Shown in pieces: positions 1 to 8,320 of a DNA stretch of 60,037 nucleotides. The first letter of the stretch is position 1. Each line of letters starts with the position of its first letter. Made by a program: the position numbers and the translations under genes. The DNA lies in the NCBI RefSeq assembly GCF_900107265.1, contig NZ_FNPJ01000011.1:1-60037 (forward strand). Reading direction: 5' to 3'. The notes beneath the pieces were generated by a model. It did not search any database. It was not told the origin of the DNA and saw nothing but the letters and a program-made list of their open reading frames with translations. This DNA is from Nitrosomonas sp. Nm33 (GTDB lineage Bacteria; Pseudomonadota; Gammaproteobacteria; Burkholderiales; Nitrosomonadaceae).

Positions 1-34
1 TCGAATATTGAGTGCGCTTCTTACTCATCGTCAT
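1..34 (-). CDS. IS3-family transposase OrfA, first 11 codons only
   Basis: The visible peptide is MTMSKKRTQYS, matching the way many IS3-family OrfA proteins begin (MSKKR-QYS followed by PEFK). OrfA is a helix-turn-helix protein that binds the element ends and is normally joined to the DDE catalytic OrfB by a -1 frameshift. Two possible ATG codons lie at 34 and 28; AAAGGAG lies just upstream, at about 39-45. The gene runs off the window edge, so family assignment rests on 11 residues and the upstream repeat-like sequence. Confidence 0.5.
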   Translation of the reverse strand, partial: MTMSKKRTQYS

Positions 35-95
35 TAAGCTCCTTTTTAATTTTGTCAGAGCTTAACAATCTGTACAGTTTTTGGGGACCACTTCA
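1..95 (-). mobile_element. Left end of an IS3-family insertion sequence (partial)
   Basis: Reading the minus strand from base 95, the sequence starts TGAAGTGGTCCCC, which has the look of an IS3-family terminal inverted repeat. About 60 bases later comes a good ribosome site (AAAGGAG) and the first codons of a typical IS3 OrfA. The rest lies outside the window, so the other end and the target duplication cannot be checked. The boundary at 95 is inferred from the repeat-like sequence and from the fact that the neighbouring TIR-like gene loses its own reading frame sense there. Confidence 0.5.
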
Positions 96-309
96 GATTG
101 TTTTCTGGGAAATTCTCTTTAAGAATATCTATAGCCTTATTTAATTCACCTTCATTCTTATAACATTCTGAAATTATTTCAATAAGGCCATTATCTAATG
201 GTTTCTCTTCTAAAGCTGCTTTAGCAATCTCTATTGCTTTTTCGTTATAATCCTCCCAGTGCAGAAATTTGCAAATAAGCTTAAGAACTTCTGAGTTGTT
301 TTTATTTTT
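96..309 (-). pseudogene. Frameshifted and IS-cut 3' part of the TIR-like gene
   Basis: Just upstream in transcription order, the TIR-like frame meets a run of eight A residues (minus strand; bases 303-310). Adding one base to that run restores a frame with TPR-like helical content: it continues through LKLICKFLHWEDYNEKAIEI and a second helix pair, with no stop until base 55. The last residues of that frame are encoded inside the IS3-like end. I read this as the original C-terminal helical domain, separated by a one-base deletion (or sequencing error) and then cut by the IS insertion. Confidence 0.55.
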
Positions 310-1001
310 TTTGCTAATTCATCTAAATCGTGAAGACCTTCTTTATTGTTTATTTTGAAATTGATATAAGAAAGCGAAGCTTGGCATTTAAGCAATTCGA
401 CTCCAGATTTCTCACTCAAAGCTTTCTCAAGCTTTACTTTTGCTAATTTATAATCTTTGTTAATAAAATTATTTATCCAATCATCTGTTGATTCATTTTG
501 TCTTTTGGTTGAATCTTCTGCTATATCCTTTTCGGTCACAGGTCTGATAAGACCTAATTTTTTAATCTGATTTCTTATCTGACTACATACAGCCCCAGAT
601 GCAGCCTGTAAGCTTCCATCTTCTCTATGAGGATTATATTTACCTGGTGTTATGCCAATTAAATCACTAGGTATGTGAATGTTAACTCCATCTGGAATAA
701 CAAAAAATACCCTATCTCTACCTAACTTTCCTATGAATAGCCCTAATTCAAATAAAACATTATCCCTAATCGTTTTGGAATTTTTTCCCCTCATCTTGAT
801 TTCATCATCAGGATGGAATACGAACACACCGAAATCAACAATATTTAATACTTGATCCAAAGACTCGATTGTAGTTTTTGATAATTCGAATACTCCCTGA
901 TCCCATACAGTTGCCTCTGCATCGTATGTTAAGTTCTGTTGTATTGCATATGCGACATTCAAACCCTCAACTGAAGAACCAATAAATATCTTTGGTTTCA
1001 T
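231..1001 (-). CDS. TIR-like nucleotide-binding (predicted NADase) protein, C-terminally altered
   Basis: The first ~110 residues match the TIR-like family PF10137 (the fold also used by Cap12-type CBASS effectors): KIFIGSSVEGL at residues 4-14, a DFGVFVFHPDD strand at 56-66, and RDNVLFELGLFIG at 79-91 with the probable catalytic Glu85, then PSDL. Proteins of this family bind or cleave NAD+. Residues ~150-256 are helical and look TPR-like, but the frame breaks at an A8 run so that the last ~19 residues (KTTQKFLSLF onward) are out of frame. No nucleotide cyclase or other defence partner is in the window, so a role in anti-phage defence is only an inference. The TIR domain itself is intact. Confidence 0.7.
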   Translation of the reverse strand: MKPKIFIGSSVEGLNVAYAIQQNLTYDAEATVWDQGVFELSKTTIESLDQVLNIVDFGVFVFHPDDEIKMRGKNSKTIRDNVLFELGLFIGKLGRDRVFFVIPDGVNIHIPSDLIGITPGKYNPHREDGSLQAASGAVCSQIRNQIKKLGLIRPVTEKDIAEDSTKRQNESTDDWINNFINKDYKLAKVKLEKALSEKSGVELLKCQASLSYINFKINNKEGLHDLDELAKKIKTTQKFLSLFANFCTGRIITKKQ

Positions 1002-1709
1002 ACCAATCCTTCTGAAATTAATTTGCTGAATATTTACCCACTAAAGCATCTACGAACCATATTTAGAAAAATATGATACAAAGCTTGAATGAATTATTAG
1101 TTTTTATTGCAAGCTGCTAATTGTTAATGATAAATCTCTTGAGTTACTATTGCCATTTAGTAATACTAATTTTCAGAACCAAATCAATACTTGATAGTCT
1201 TAATAGATGGGGTTAAGCTTATTTTTATTACCACTGAGGAAATACTACAAATTGCCACAAAAACAGCATAGGTAATCACAGTATGGTTGATTTATTAGAA
1301 ATAGCTGAAGGTTCAATTCTCGCCGCCTCTACCATTAACAAACACTAACCATTTATCTTTTCGGTTTTTTGTATCTTCTCCCGCGTGTCTGCGCTGGTTC
1401 TTAAGGGTTCTTGCATACTTCGAGGTTTCAAGAAATCCCATAAATTTGCTCATTTCTTCTCTCTTTGCACCATTTTTCTCTCTAGCGTCGCTGCCAAGAA
1501 ATGTGTGAAGTCCACATAGAGTAAAATAATATTATTAAATATAAATAGCTTACAATCTTACTAATCAACTAGTTTTTTTCTTAGCATTGGTAGGCGAAGG
1601 AAACAGCTTGCTTATAGAAAATAGATGTGGTTAATAAATTAATAATTTTTATTAATATTTTAGAAATTACTGATTTGTTAACACCTGAGCGCAACTGGGC
1701 GCTCTAATT
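1002..1709. other. 708-base gene-poor stretch, AT-rich
   Basis: No convincing gene. It holds the tRNA/tmRNA-like 3' end at 1310-1334 (separate entry) and is strongly AT-rich on both sides of it. A 46-codon minus-strand frame at 1313-1453 exists but shows no recognisable domain. It separates the accessory TIR/IS edge from the conserved genes that begin at 1710, so it is a plausible island border. Confidence 0.5.
1310..1334 (+). other. tRNA/tmRNA 3'-end-like sequence, possible attachment-site remnant
   Basis: The 25 bases run from a T-loop-like GGTTCAATT through CGCCGCCTCT to ACCA, closely resembling the 3' end of a tmRNA (betaproteobacterial tmRNAs end in a GCCGCCTCCACCA-like sequence) or a tRNA. 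The bases before it do not form the other half of a T-arm, so no complete RNA gene is present. Such isolated 3' ends are typically left when a tyrosine-integrase element inserts at the gene. No integrase or second copy is in the window. Confidence 0.35.
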
Positions 1710-3038
1710 ATGGAAATTGCGCTACTTTTTGGGCTTATTATTCTTAACGGCATTTTTGCCATGTCTGAAATTGCTCTTGTCATGGCTCGCAAGGCTCGTC
1801 TGCAAAAGCTCATCAATGCAGGCGATGGCGCTGCCAAAGCTGCTTTGGAACTAGGCAACGACCCTAATAAGTTTCTCTCCACCGTGCAAATCGGTATCAC
1901 CTCGATTGGCGTCATGAATGGCATTATCGGTGAAGCAACATTAGCCGGACCTTTGAGTGCCTGGCTCACTACGCTAGGCATACCCTCGCCCCATGCCGGC
2001 TATCTGGCCACCGGCCTCGTGGTCGTGACCATCACCTACTTCTCTATCGTGCTGGGCGAACTCGTTCCTAAGCGTTTAGGGCAAATTAACCCCGAACCGC
2101 TTGCGCGGTTGGTGGCTCGTCCCATGATGTTACTTGCTACCCTAGTGAAGCCCTTTGTATTTCTGCTCTCGGCTTCAACGCAACTCTTATTGCGTCTGTT
2201 CGGTATTAAAGATACTGGTCGACAAGCGCTGACGGCGGAAGAACTGCATCTGATGCTGGAGGAAGGCTCCGAAGCGGGCATTATCGAGCAGCAAGAGCAC
2301 CAAATGGTAAAAAACGTATTCCGCCTGGATGATCGCCAGATCGCATCGTTCATGGTGCCGCGCAGTGAAATCATCTATTTCGATGTCGAAGAAAGCCTGG
2401 AAGAAAATCTGCAACGTTTTGAGATGAGTCCGCATTCCCGCTTCCCGGTAGTGCGCGGTAACTGGAGCGATATCTTGGGAATAGCAAACGCACGCCAAAT
2501 GCTGGCACAGACCTTACGTGGCGAAAAGCCGAATCTGATCGAAGGCTTGCAACCCGCCATCTTTATTCCGGAATCACTCACCGGTATGGAACTGCTCCAG
2601 GAATTCAAGAATTCCGGTGTGCAGATGGCCATAGTGGTGGATGAATATGGCGAGGTGCAAGGTATCGTCACGTTGCAAGATGTCATGGAAGCGATTGCCG
2701 GTGAATTCAAGCCGCACGCAATTGAAGAATCTTGGGCAGTACTGCGTGGTGACGGTTCGTGGTTACTTGATGGCCTGATTCCGATTCCTGAGCTTAAAGA
2801 CCGGCTTGAGATGAATGCAGTGCCAGAAGAAGAGCGCGGCCGCTACCACACGTTAAGTGGCATGATCATGTTGCTTTTGGGAAAAATCCCACAAACTGGG
2901 GATCGGTGTGAGTGGGAAAAATGGACCTTTGAAATCGTCGATCTCGATGGTTTGCGTATCGATAAAGTCCTAGCAATGCCTAAAGCCGCTTTTGATAAAG
3001 AAAGTGATGCGGACAAGGCGGAACACCTTGAATTGTAA
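1710..3038 (+). CDS. CNNM/CorC (HlyC/TlyC-type) transporter protein with CBS domains
   Basis: 442 residues with the standard order: DUF21/CNNM membrane domain at ~1-190 (three to four hydrophobic segments, beginning MEIALLFGLIILNGIFAMSE), a CBS pair at ~205-335 (FMVPRSEI..., then VVDEYGEVQGIVTLQDVMEAI), and a C-terminal CorC_HlyC domain at ~350-430. Such proteins are linked to magnesium/cobalt efflux or ion homeostasis; the historic name hemolysin is misleading. The protein sits in the inner membrane with CBS domains in the cytoplasm. It stands alone; no operon partner follows within 240 bases. Length is normal for the family. The exact ion is not shown by the sequence. Confidence 0.85.
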   Translation: MEIALLFGLIILNGIFAMSEIALVMARKARLQKLINAGDGAAKAALELGNDPNKFLSTVQIGITSIGVMNGIIGEATLAGPLSAWLTTLGIPSPHAGYLATGLVVVTITYFSIVLGELVPKRLGQINPEPLARLVARPMMLLATLVKPFVFLLSASTQLLLRLFGIKDTGRQALTAEELHLMLEEGSEAGIIEQQEHQMVKNVFRLDDRQIASFMVPRSEIIYFDVEESLEENLQRFEMSPHSRFPVVRGNWSDILGIANARQMLAQTLRGEKPNLIEGLQPAIFIPESLTGMELLQEFKNSGVQMAIVVDEYGEVQGIVTLQDVMEAIAGEFKPHAIEESWAVLRGDGSWLLDGLIPIPELKDRLEMNAVPEEERGRYHTLSGMIMLLLGKIPQTGDRCEWEKWTFEIVDLDGLRIDKVLAMPKAAFDKESDADKAEHLEL

Positions 3039-3285
3039 TCCAATTTTTACAACTCACGTACCCTCGCACTATAGAAAAACGATCAAGCCATTCGCAAGGT
3101 AATCTGGACAACTGCACTCGAACGCGCCAATATCCTTTACCGCGCAACCCTACCAAACTTGCCACACTTTCGCCCCCACGCTCCTTTCAAGAGGCGAAAC
3201 CCTTAAGCTTTTGCACACAATAGAATGACAAATCACAGCGTGCATGGCGCGTAAAAAATAGAGTACTTTGGCTAAATTTTGTTAT

Positions 3286-4494
3286 TCAACCATGTCTACC
3301 CACGCCCTCCAGCAGCCTGCGATAACCCGCGACGGTAGCGTCGACTGAAAACTCGGCAGCACGTGCTCGTAGGCGTGCAGCATCCGGCGGAGCTGCCAAG
3401 GTCGCAAGCATTGCATCCGCCATCGCTTCAGGGTTTCCGATCGGCACCAGCGCACCATAGGTATCGTCCTGCAGGATCTCACGCGGGCCGTTCGGGCAAT
3501 CGGTACTGATCACGGGGCAACTACTTGCCAACGCTTCGAGCAGCACGAGTGCAAACCCTTCCCATGCCGACGACAAGACGAATAGCGAGGCGTGACTCAT
3601 CCAGGCGAAAGGATTGTCGACGAAGCCAGGCATGAGGACGTCGCCCTGCACGCCAAGCTGATGGCAAAGCGTATCGAGCACCTTGCGCTCGCTGCCCTCG
3701 CCCACAATGACCAGTCGCAGATCGCGTTCCTTGCGCGCAATGGCAAAGGCGCGGATAAGCGTAGGGAAATCCTTCTGGCGGTGCAAGCGCCCCACACCGA
3801 GAATGAGCGGACGTGAGCGGTCAGTAAGCCAGGGATGCTCGACCGGCATCTGACCGGCGCGAGCGACCGCTTCGGCATCGACAGGGTTATAGACCAGCGT
3901 AATCAGTTCCTCAGGAAGGTGTGCTGTCTGAGCCAAGTCCCGCGCGACTCCGCGAGATACAGCAGCGATTGCGTCGGCTTCCGGGTAGAAGCGTCGAATG
4001 AGTCCAGGGTAAGCCCGCCGGAAGAGACCGTGGCCGTGATGTGCCACGACTGACAGCGTATTATGCTCGCTGACCACCAGCCGAGCAGGAATACCAGCGG
4101 CAGCGCGCGCAATGATTGCCGCAAGATTGGACTGGGTTCCTGCTGCTAGAATAGCATCGGGTTTCGCGGTACGCAGATACTCGATAAACGCAGGCAGGCG
4201 CCAGAATATGTCTGGCTTCAGGGGGGTCAGAAGTGGCAACAGCTGGAGCGCGTCATGAGGACGCGCCTTGAGTAATGCAAGACTGCTGGTGAGTGCATTG
4301 CTGTGGGGCAGACATCGAATACTCACGCCTGGCGGTAGTTTGAATGTTGCTCCAACGCCATGGCCCGTCACGACCTCCACCTGAATACCGCTCTTCGCAA
4401 AAGCTTCAGCCAGCAGCAGAACGATGCGCTGCATTCCACCACCCTCGAGTGTGCGCACAATCAGTGCGAGCGAACGAATTGGCAGAGCCGCCAT
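3286..4494 (-). CDS. Family GT4 glycosyltransferase
   Basis: A GT-B fold retaining glycosyltransferase: N-terminal GGGMQRIVLLLAEAF at ~18-32, C-terminal Glycos_transf_1 domain with GVGRLHRQKDFPTLIRAF (~235), GEGSERKVL (~266) and the donor-binding E-x7-E segment WEGFALVLLEAL (~313-324). It would transfer a nucleotide-sugar-derived hexose to a lipid or glycan in the cytoplasm. I take ATG at 4494 as the start because GGAGG lies nine bases upstream; a TTG at 4503 is in frame but abuts that ribosome site. It is GC-richer than its left neighbour and monocistronic in appearance. Acceptor and sugar are unknown. Confidence 0.85.
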   Translation of the reverse strand: MAALPIRSLALIVRTLEGGGMQRIVLLLAEAFAKSGIQVEVVTGHGVGATFKLPPGVSIRCLPHSNALTSSLALLKARPHDALQLLPLLTPLKPDIFWRLPAFIEYLRTAKPDAILAAGTQSNLAAIIARAAAGIPARLVVSEHNTLSVVAHHGHGLFRRAYPGLIRRFYPEADAIAAVSRGVARDLAQTAHLPEELITLVYNPVDAEAVARAGQMPVEHPWLTDRSRPLILGVGRLHRQKDFPTLIRAFAIARKERDLRLVIVGEGSERKVLDTLCHQLGVQGDVLMPGFVDNPFAWMSHASLFVLSSAWEGFALVLLEALASSCPVISTDCPNGPREILQDDTYGALVPIGNPEAMADAMLATLAAPPDAARLRARAAEFSVDATVAGYRRLLEGVGRHG

Positions 4495-4807
4495 GATCGT
4501 CAACCTCCAGGGTCAACAAGTGGAACTTTAGCAGCAGCGCCTCGGCGTAGAAAAGATATAGACGCCCCTTCTCCCTGAGAATTGGGAGTTACCCTTGCTG
4601 CTAGCTGTCTCTGGGTGGTATAAGCTCTCACGTTTAAATCAAATAGTTATTAAAAGGAGGCTTCTCTGGAATAAACTATACTCCAGGTGAATTCAGATGT
4701 CGATGATACGCAGCATCATGGTTCAGCATTGAACAAAGCGGTCGATCAGCTCGTCCGAAATGGGCGTTTCTTGATTAATGCGACAGAGACGGCATCTTTG
4801 CCGCGAG
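4495..4807. other. Intergenic stretch between two minus-strand genes
   Basis: About 310 bases between the glycosyltransferase start and the permease stop. A short inverted repeat (TCTCCCTGAGAATTGGGAG around 4570-4588) could form a small hairpin and may end the permease transcript or be chance. No gene is convincing. An 82-codon plus-strand frame across 4687-4935 overlaps the permease and is rejected. Confidence 0.35.
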
Positions 4808-6172
4808 TCACGTGCCTCCTTTCTCGGCACGACGGAATCGACGCCAGAGCAGGTATAGCGGTGTTCCAGCTAAGACAGTCGCGATTCCAACACCACCTTC
4901 TAACGGTCGTTCATAGAGCACGCTCCCAACGATGACAATTGACACAACCAGATAGAATACCGGGATAAACGGATAAAAAGGGGTACGATAAGGGCGGGGT
5001 AAGTCCGGTTCCCGTCGACGCAGAATCAGTACTGCTCCCACTGCGAGTGCGCTGAAAATTACCAGCGCGAAACCGCTATAAATCACCAGTTGCTCAAAAC
5101 TTCCCGATAAAATCAGGGCTGAGGCCCAGAGGCTTTGTAGCAGAATGGCGTTGAGCGGGGCGCGTTGCCTGCCAGAGATGTTCGCAAAGACGGAGGGAAT
5201 CAACTCGTCTTGTGCCATGGCATAGTAGACGCGTGATCCGACCCATACCATGGCGCTCACGGCTCCTGCGATCGAAAGGCACAGGATAGCAGTCACGAAC
5301 CGGCTGGCTTCGAGACCCAGCATGGCTCGCGCAACTTTATCCGCAACGGGCAAGAGCGGCGGCGTGGCTAGCTCGGTCACTGGCAGAGCGTAGAAGTAGA
5401 ATCCATTTAGCAAGAGATAAAGCAGAGCAACGAAGAGCGTGCCGCCAATCATCGTCCGGGGAATAGTGCGGGCAGGATCAGTGATCTCTCCCGCCAGATA
5501 CGCCGCGGTATTCCAGCCAGAATAGGCATAGAGGACAAAGATCAACGACACGACATAGGATCCAATGGTGAGGGCAGGCTGAGTATTTGTGGGAGCAAGA
5601 TGGGCCCAGTCGCCCGTCCCGAACATCAGCCCTGCTATCATGAATAAGAAAATAGCACCCACCTTCAGCACCGTCAGACTTCGCTGGAGAGCGCCTCCTG
5701 CCCCACCGCCAGCCAGGTGGAAGCCTGTGATAGACCAGAGAAGGGCTAAGGCTAAGGCGGTAGATAACGGGCCTCTCTCGTCATCAAGCGAAAAGAGTTG
5801 GAGGAAGTAGGCGGCAAAGCTCACTGCGCCTGCTGCAATGGCGGCGCTGAAACCGATGGTGAAAGACGTCCACCCACTGAGAAACCCGACGAACGGTCCA
5901 TAGGCTCGGCGAAGATACGTATATTCTCCGCCGGCGACTGGAAAGGCTGCGCCCAGCTCACTATAGGAGAGGGCTCCTGCGAGCGCGATCAGCGCCCCTA
6001 CCAGCCAAACTGAGAGGATCAACCCCGGATGGCCAAGGTCACGGGCCATGAAGCCGGTGGTGGTAAAGATGCCGGTACCGACAACGCTGCTGACAAGGAC
6101 ACAACTGGCCGTAAACCAGCCGATGTGACGGGGAAGTGTGGACGGATCTCGCTCCGATCTCTCCATCGGCAC
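4808..6172 (-). CDS. APC-family amino acid permease
   Basis: 454 residues, about 12 hydrophobic segments, with the APC signature near the first helix (VVGTGIFTTTGFMA, ~29-42) and the GGEYTYLRRAYGP segment at ~80-92. It probably imports or exchanges amino acids across the inner membrane by proton or antiport coupling. Start is GTG at 6172 (MPMERSE) or the ATG at 6166; the gene begins three bases after the stop of the upstream lipoprotein methyltransferase, so the two are co-transcribed and probably translationally coupled. Substrate cannot be read from the sequence; the linkage to an isoaspartyl methyltransferase is unusual. Confidence 0.85.
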   Translation of the reverse strand: MPMERSERDPSTLPRHIGWFTASCVLVSSVVGTGIFTTTGFMARDLGHPGLILSVWLVGALIALAGALSYSELGAAFPVAGGEYTYLRRAYGPFVGFLSGWTSFTIGFSAAIAAGAVSFAAYFLQLFSLDDERGPLSTALALALLWSITGFHLAGGGAGGALQRSLTVLKVGAIFLFMIAGLMFGTGDWAHLAPTNTQPALTIGSYVVSLIFVLYAYSGWNTAAYLAGEITDPARTIPRTMIGGTLFVALLYLLLNGFYFYALPVTELATPPLLPVADKVARAMLGLEASRFVTAILCLSIAGAVSAMVWVGSRVYYAMAQDELIPSVFANISGRQRAPLNAILLQSLWASALILSGSFEQLVIYSGFALVIFSALAVGAVLILRRREPDLPRPYRTPFYPFIPVFYLVVSIVIVGSVLYERPLEGGVGIATVLAGTPLYLLWRRFRRAEKGGT

Positions 6173-6175
6173 GGT

Positions 6176-6943
6176 CTACTCTTGTTGTCTCTCGCGCACC
6201 AGCGGGACAAACCGCACGAGCGTGATAATTTTGCGCTCATAACCTTTTGCAGTTCGGCGATGGATCTCCAAGGTCTGGTAATTACGGCCAACCGGTAGAA
6301 TCAATCGTCCTCCAACGGCGAGTTGATCAAGCAGCGGTTGCGGTACATGATCGGATGCAGCGGTCACGATAATGGCGTCGAAAGGAGCTTCTTCCGGCCA
6401 GCCTCGATAGCCGTCGCCAACGCGTGTGTGGATGTTGCGGTAACCTAATTCTGCCAGTGTGCGCGCGGCCTTTGTCGCCAAGGGTTCGATGATTTCTATG
6501 GTAAAGACATCAGATACAATCTCAGCCAGAACCGCAGCTTGGTACCCTGAGCCGGTTCCTACTTCAAGCACCTTCTCGGGCACCTTCTTGGCTCCTTCTA
6601 ATGCGAGCGCTTCGGTCATAAGCGCAACGAGAGAGGGTTGCGAGATAGTCTGGCCATGGTCAATCGGGAGAGGAATGTCATTATAGGCCATGGCAGAGTA
6701 GCGGGAGGGAACGAACTTATGGCGGGGAACACGGCGCATCGCGGCGAGGACCTTTGGATCCTTGATGCCATGGGAAATGATCTGTTCATCCACCATCTTG
6801 TCGCGTTCGGCTTGGCGCGTTGGATCTTTTAACAGCGAGCCGCCACGAGAAACCCCGCTGCACCCGGTAATAACAGCCAGGCAGAGGGTGAGTATGACGC
6901 TGGTCAGCCATAACGATGTCAACGCACGAACTGGAGAATTCAT
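6176..6943 (-). CDS. pcm: Protein-L-isoaspartate O-methyltransferase, predicted lipoprotein
   Basis: PCMT family: the SAM-binding motif VLEVGTGSGYQAAVLAE lies at ~124-140, preceded by MRRVPRHKFVP and the SQPSLVALM substrate segment. It methylates L-isoaspartyl residues in damaged proteins to start their repair. What stands out is the N-terminus: a hydrophobic segment followed by VITGCSG, a good lipobox with Cys28, so the enzyme is predicted to be exported and lipidated, unlike the cytoplasmic E. coli enzyme. SAM is not expected in the periplasm, which makes the site of action puzzling. The APC permease follows after three bases. Confidence 0.85.
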   Translation of the reverse strand: MNSPVRALTSLWLTSVILTLCLAVITGCSGVSRGGSLLKDPTRQAERDKMVDEQIISHGIKDPKVLAAMRRVPRHKFVPSRYSAMAYNDIPLPIDHGQTISQPSLVALMTEALALEGAKKVPEKVLEVGTGSGYQAAVLAEIVSDVFTIEIIEPLATKAARTLAELGYRNIHTRVGDGYRGWPEEAPFDAIIVTAASDHVPQPLLDQLAVGGRLILPVGRNYQTLEIHRRTAKGYERKIITLVRFVPLVRERQQE

Positions 6944-7228
6944 AAGAAATACAGAGTCCAGGTAATGAACTCTGACAGAATAAACAAGCCTGTGTCTAGA
7001 AAAATAAAAATCATTTTCTATTAAAGCAAAATATAAATAAAGCCAAATATGTAGGCACCTATTCTGTTAAACGATTCCAAAAAATCCTCTCTTTTTCGCT
7101 TTAAGGAGCATAAAAAATCGGGTTATGGCTTCGAGGCAAACGAGCTCAATACCCTTTGCAGGAGATTGCGACGGTACATCATCATTCTCTTCTGATAGGA
7201 TAGCTTTCTTTTTTTCTGACCGACGTAG

Positions 7229-8284
7229 TCAATCTACTGGCAGTTGGCATTCGATCCCGTTCTCCATACTCTTCATGAAAGCACTGACCGCATGGCCGCT
7301 GATGTCGATCCTCTGCATGCGGTTTTCTAGCGACAAGCCGAAACCGCCCCGTTCCTTTTCCGTGCCGTTGTGGGTGCATTGCAGTTTGAGCAAGTATGCC
7401 AATCCCGTGCAGATGCAGTGGTGATAGCGTTTAGCGCGCTTATCGCCTGAGGCGGATACCAACGCGTAGGCGTCGTTGAGGCCTTCCAGGGCGCAGGCTA
7501 TCTCCACTGATACCTGCAGGGTCGGATGGTGCTCGATGTTCTCGTAGAAGCCCTGTTGAATTATCTGGTCGTGCATGCGGCAGACATAGTCAGTGATGTC
7601 CTGCTTGATTTCGGCGCTCTGAGTGTATTCGAACAAGAGACGGCAGGCTTGGGATTGCCAGTTGGCAAAGAAAACAAGTATATTCTCTGCAACGCGAGCA
7701 TGCTGGAAGTACTGCCTATCATAATAGGAGAAGGCGCATTCCACGCTTTGCAAGTAGCGAGCATCCTTCAACTGCCGGTAGGTTTCCAGAAGGGCGAGCA
7801 TGGCTTCGCCGGCGTACAGCTCTTCGCCCTCATCTGGCAGATCATGGAAGTACACTTTATATGAGCCATCTGACCTCTGCTGCCGCAGTATCCCCTGGGC
7901 AAGGGCGGAGATCTGCTGAATCCTGCGGGGTGGAGGGGCATGTAGCAGAGCCAGGATCATAAAGGCGCTATGTGCGATAGACGAAGGCTCCTCTAAACGA
8001 ATGGGGGCGAGGATCAGGTATCCTTCGCGTTTCATGAGGCAATCACCGTAATGCTGCAACGAGTTCTCGATCAGTGGCCGGAGCTCATCCTTGTTGAGGA
8101 AATCGCTAAGCATTTCCACATCCCACACAGAGGCGATGTCCCGGATGGGGGATTTCTCATGGACGAAAGTATCGGTCTGGGGGAAGTAGAGGTATTCAAA
8201 CATCCCCGTATCCGGATTAACCATGCTCCTATACCACCGGTACACGAGCTGTAAACGCTGCCTTAACAACTCTGCCGTTTTCAT
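7229..8284 (-). CDS. Predicted alpha/alpha-toroid protein of unknown function
   Basis: 351 residues, no signal peptide. Repeated helix pairs with toroid-type motifs (QRSDGSYKVYFHD at ~142, GEAMLALLETYRQLKDARYL at ~163, GGFGLSLE and DISGHAVSAFMKSM near the end) recall terpenoid-cyclase-like or six-hairpin (alpha/alpha)6 barrels such as glycoside or epimerase folds. I do not recognise a specific family, and there is no DxDD or obvious catalytic cluster I can name. A SAM methyltransferase gene lies 36 bases upstream on the same strand, so the two may be one transcript and act on one small molecule or glycan. Confidence 0.6.
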   Translation of the reverse strand: MKTAELLRQRLQLVYRWYRSMVNPDTGMFEYLYFPQTDTFVHEKSPIRDIASVWDVEMLSDFLNKDELRPLIENSLQHYGDCLMKREGYLILAPIRLEEPSSIAHSAFMILALLHAPPPRRIQQISALAQGILRQQRSDGSYKVYFHDLPDEGEELYAGEAMLALLETYRQLKDARYLQSVECAFSYYDRQYFQHARVAENILVFFANWQSQACRLLFEYTQSAEIKQDITDYVCRMHDQIIQQGFYENIEHHPTLQVSVEIACALEGLNDAYALVSASGDKRAKRYHHCICTGLAYLLKLQCTHNGTEKERGGFGLSLENRMQRIDISGHAVSAFMKSMENGIECQLPVD

Positions 8285-8320
8285 GGTTTATCTCTTTAGT
8301 CATCTAACTCGAATGTTGCA

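Noticed and set aside
1313..1453. 46-codon minus-strand frame (MSKFMGFLETSKYARTLKN...)
   Set aside because: Ends inside the tRNA-like sequence, has no recognisable family, and a start with only a weak GAGAAG site; too little to call a gene.
7171..7200. Partial similarity of ACGGTACATCATCATTC here to ACGGTACATCGTCATTC at 59767
   Set aside because: About 20 of 27 bases agree, with no flanking similarity; could be chance or a short decayed repeat, not enough to call.
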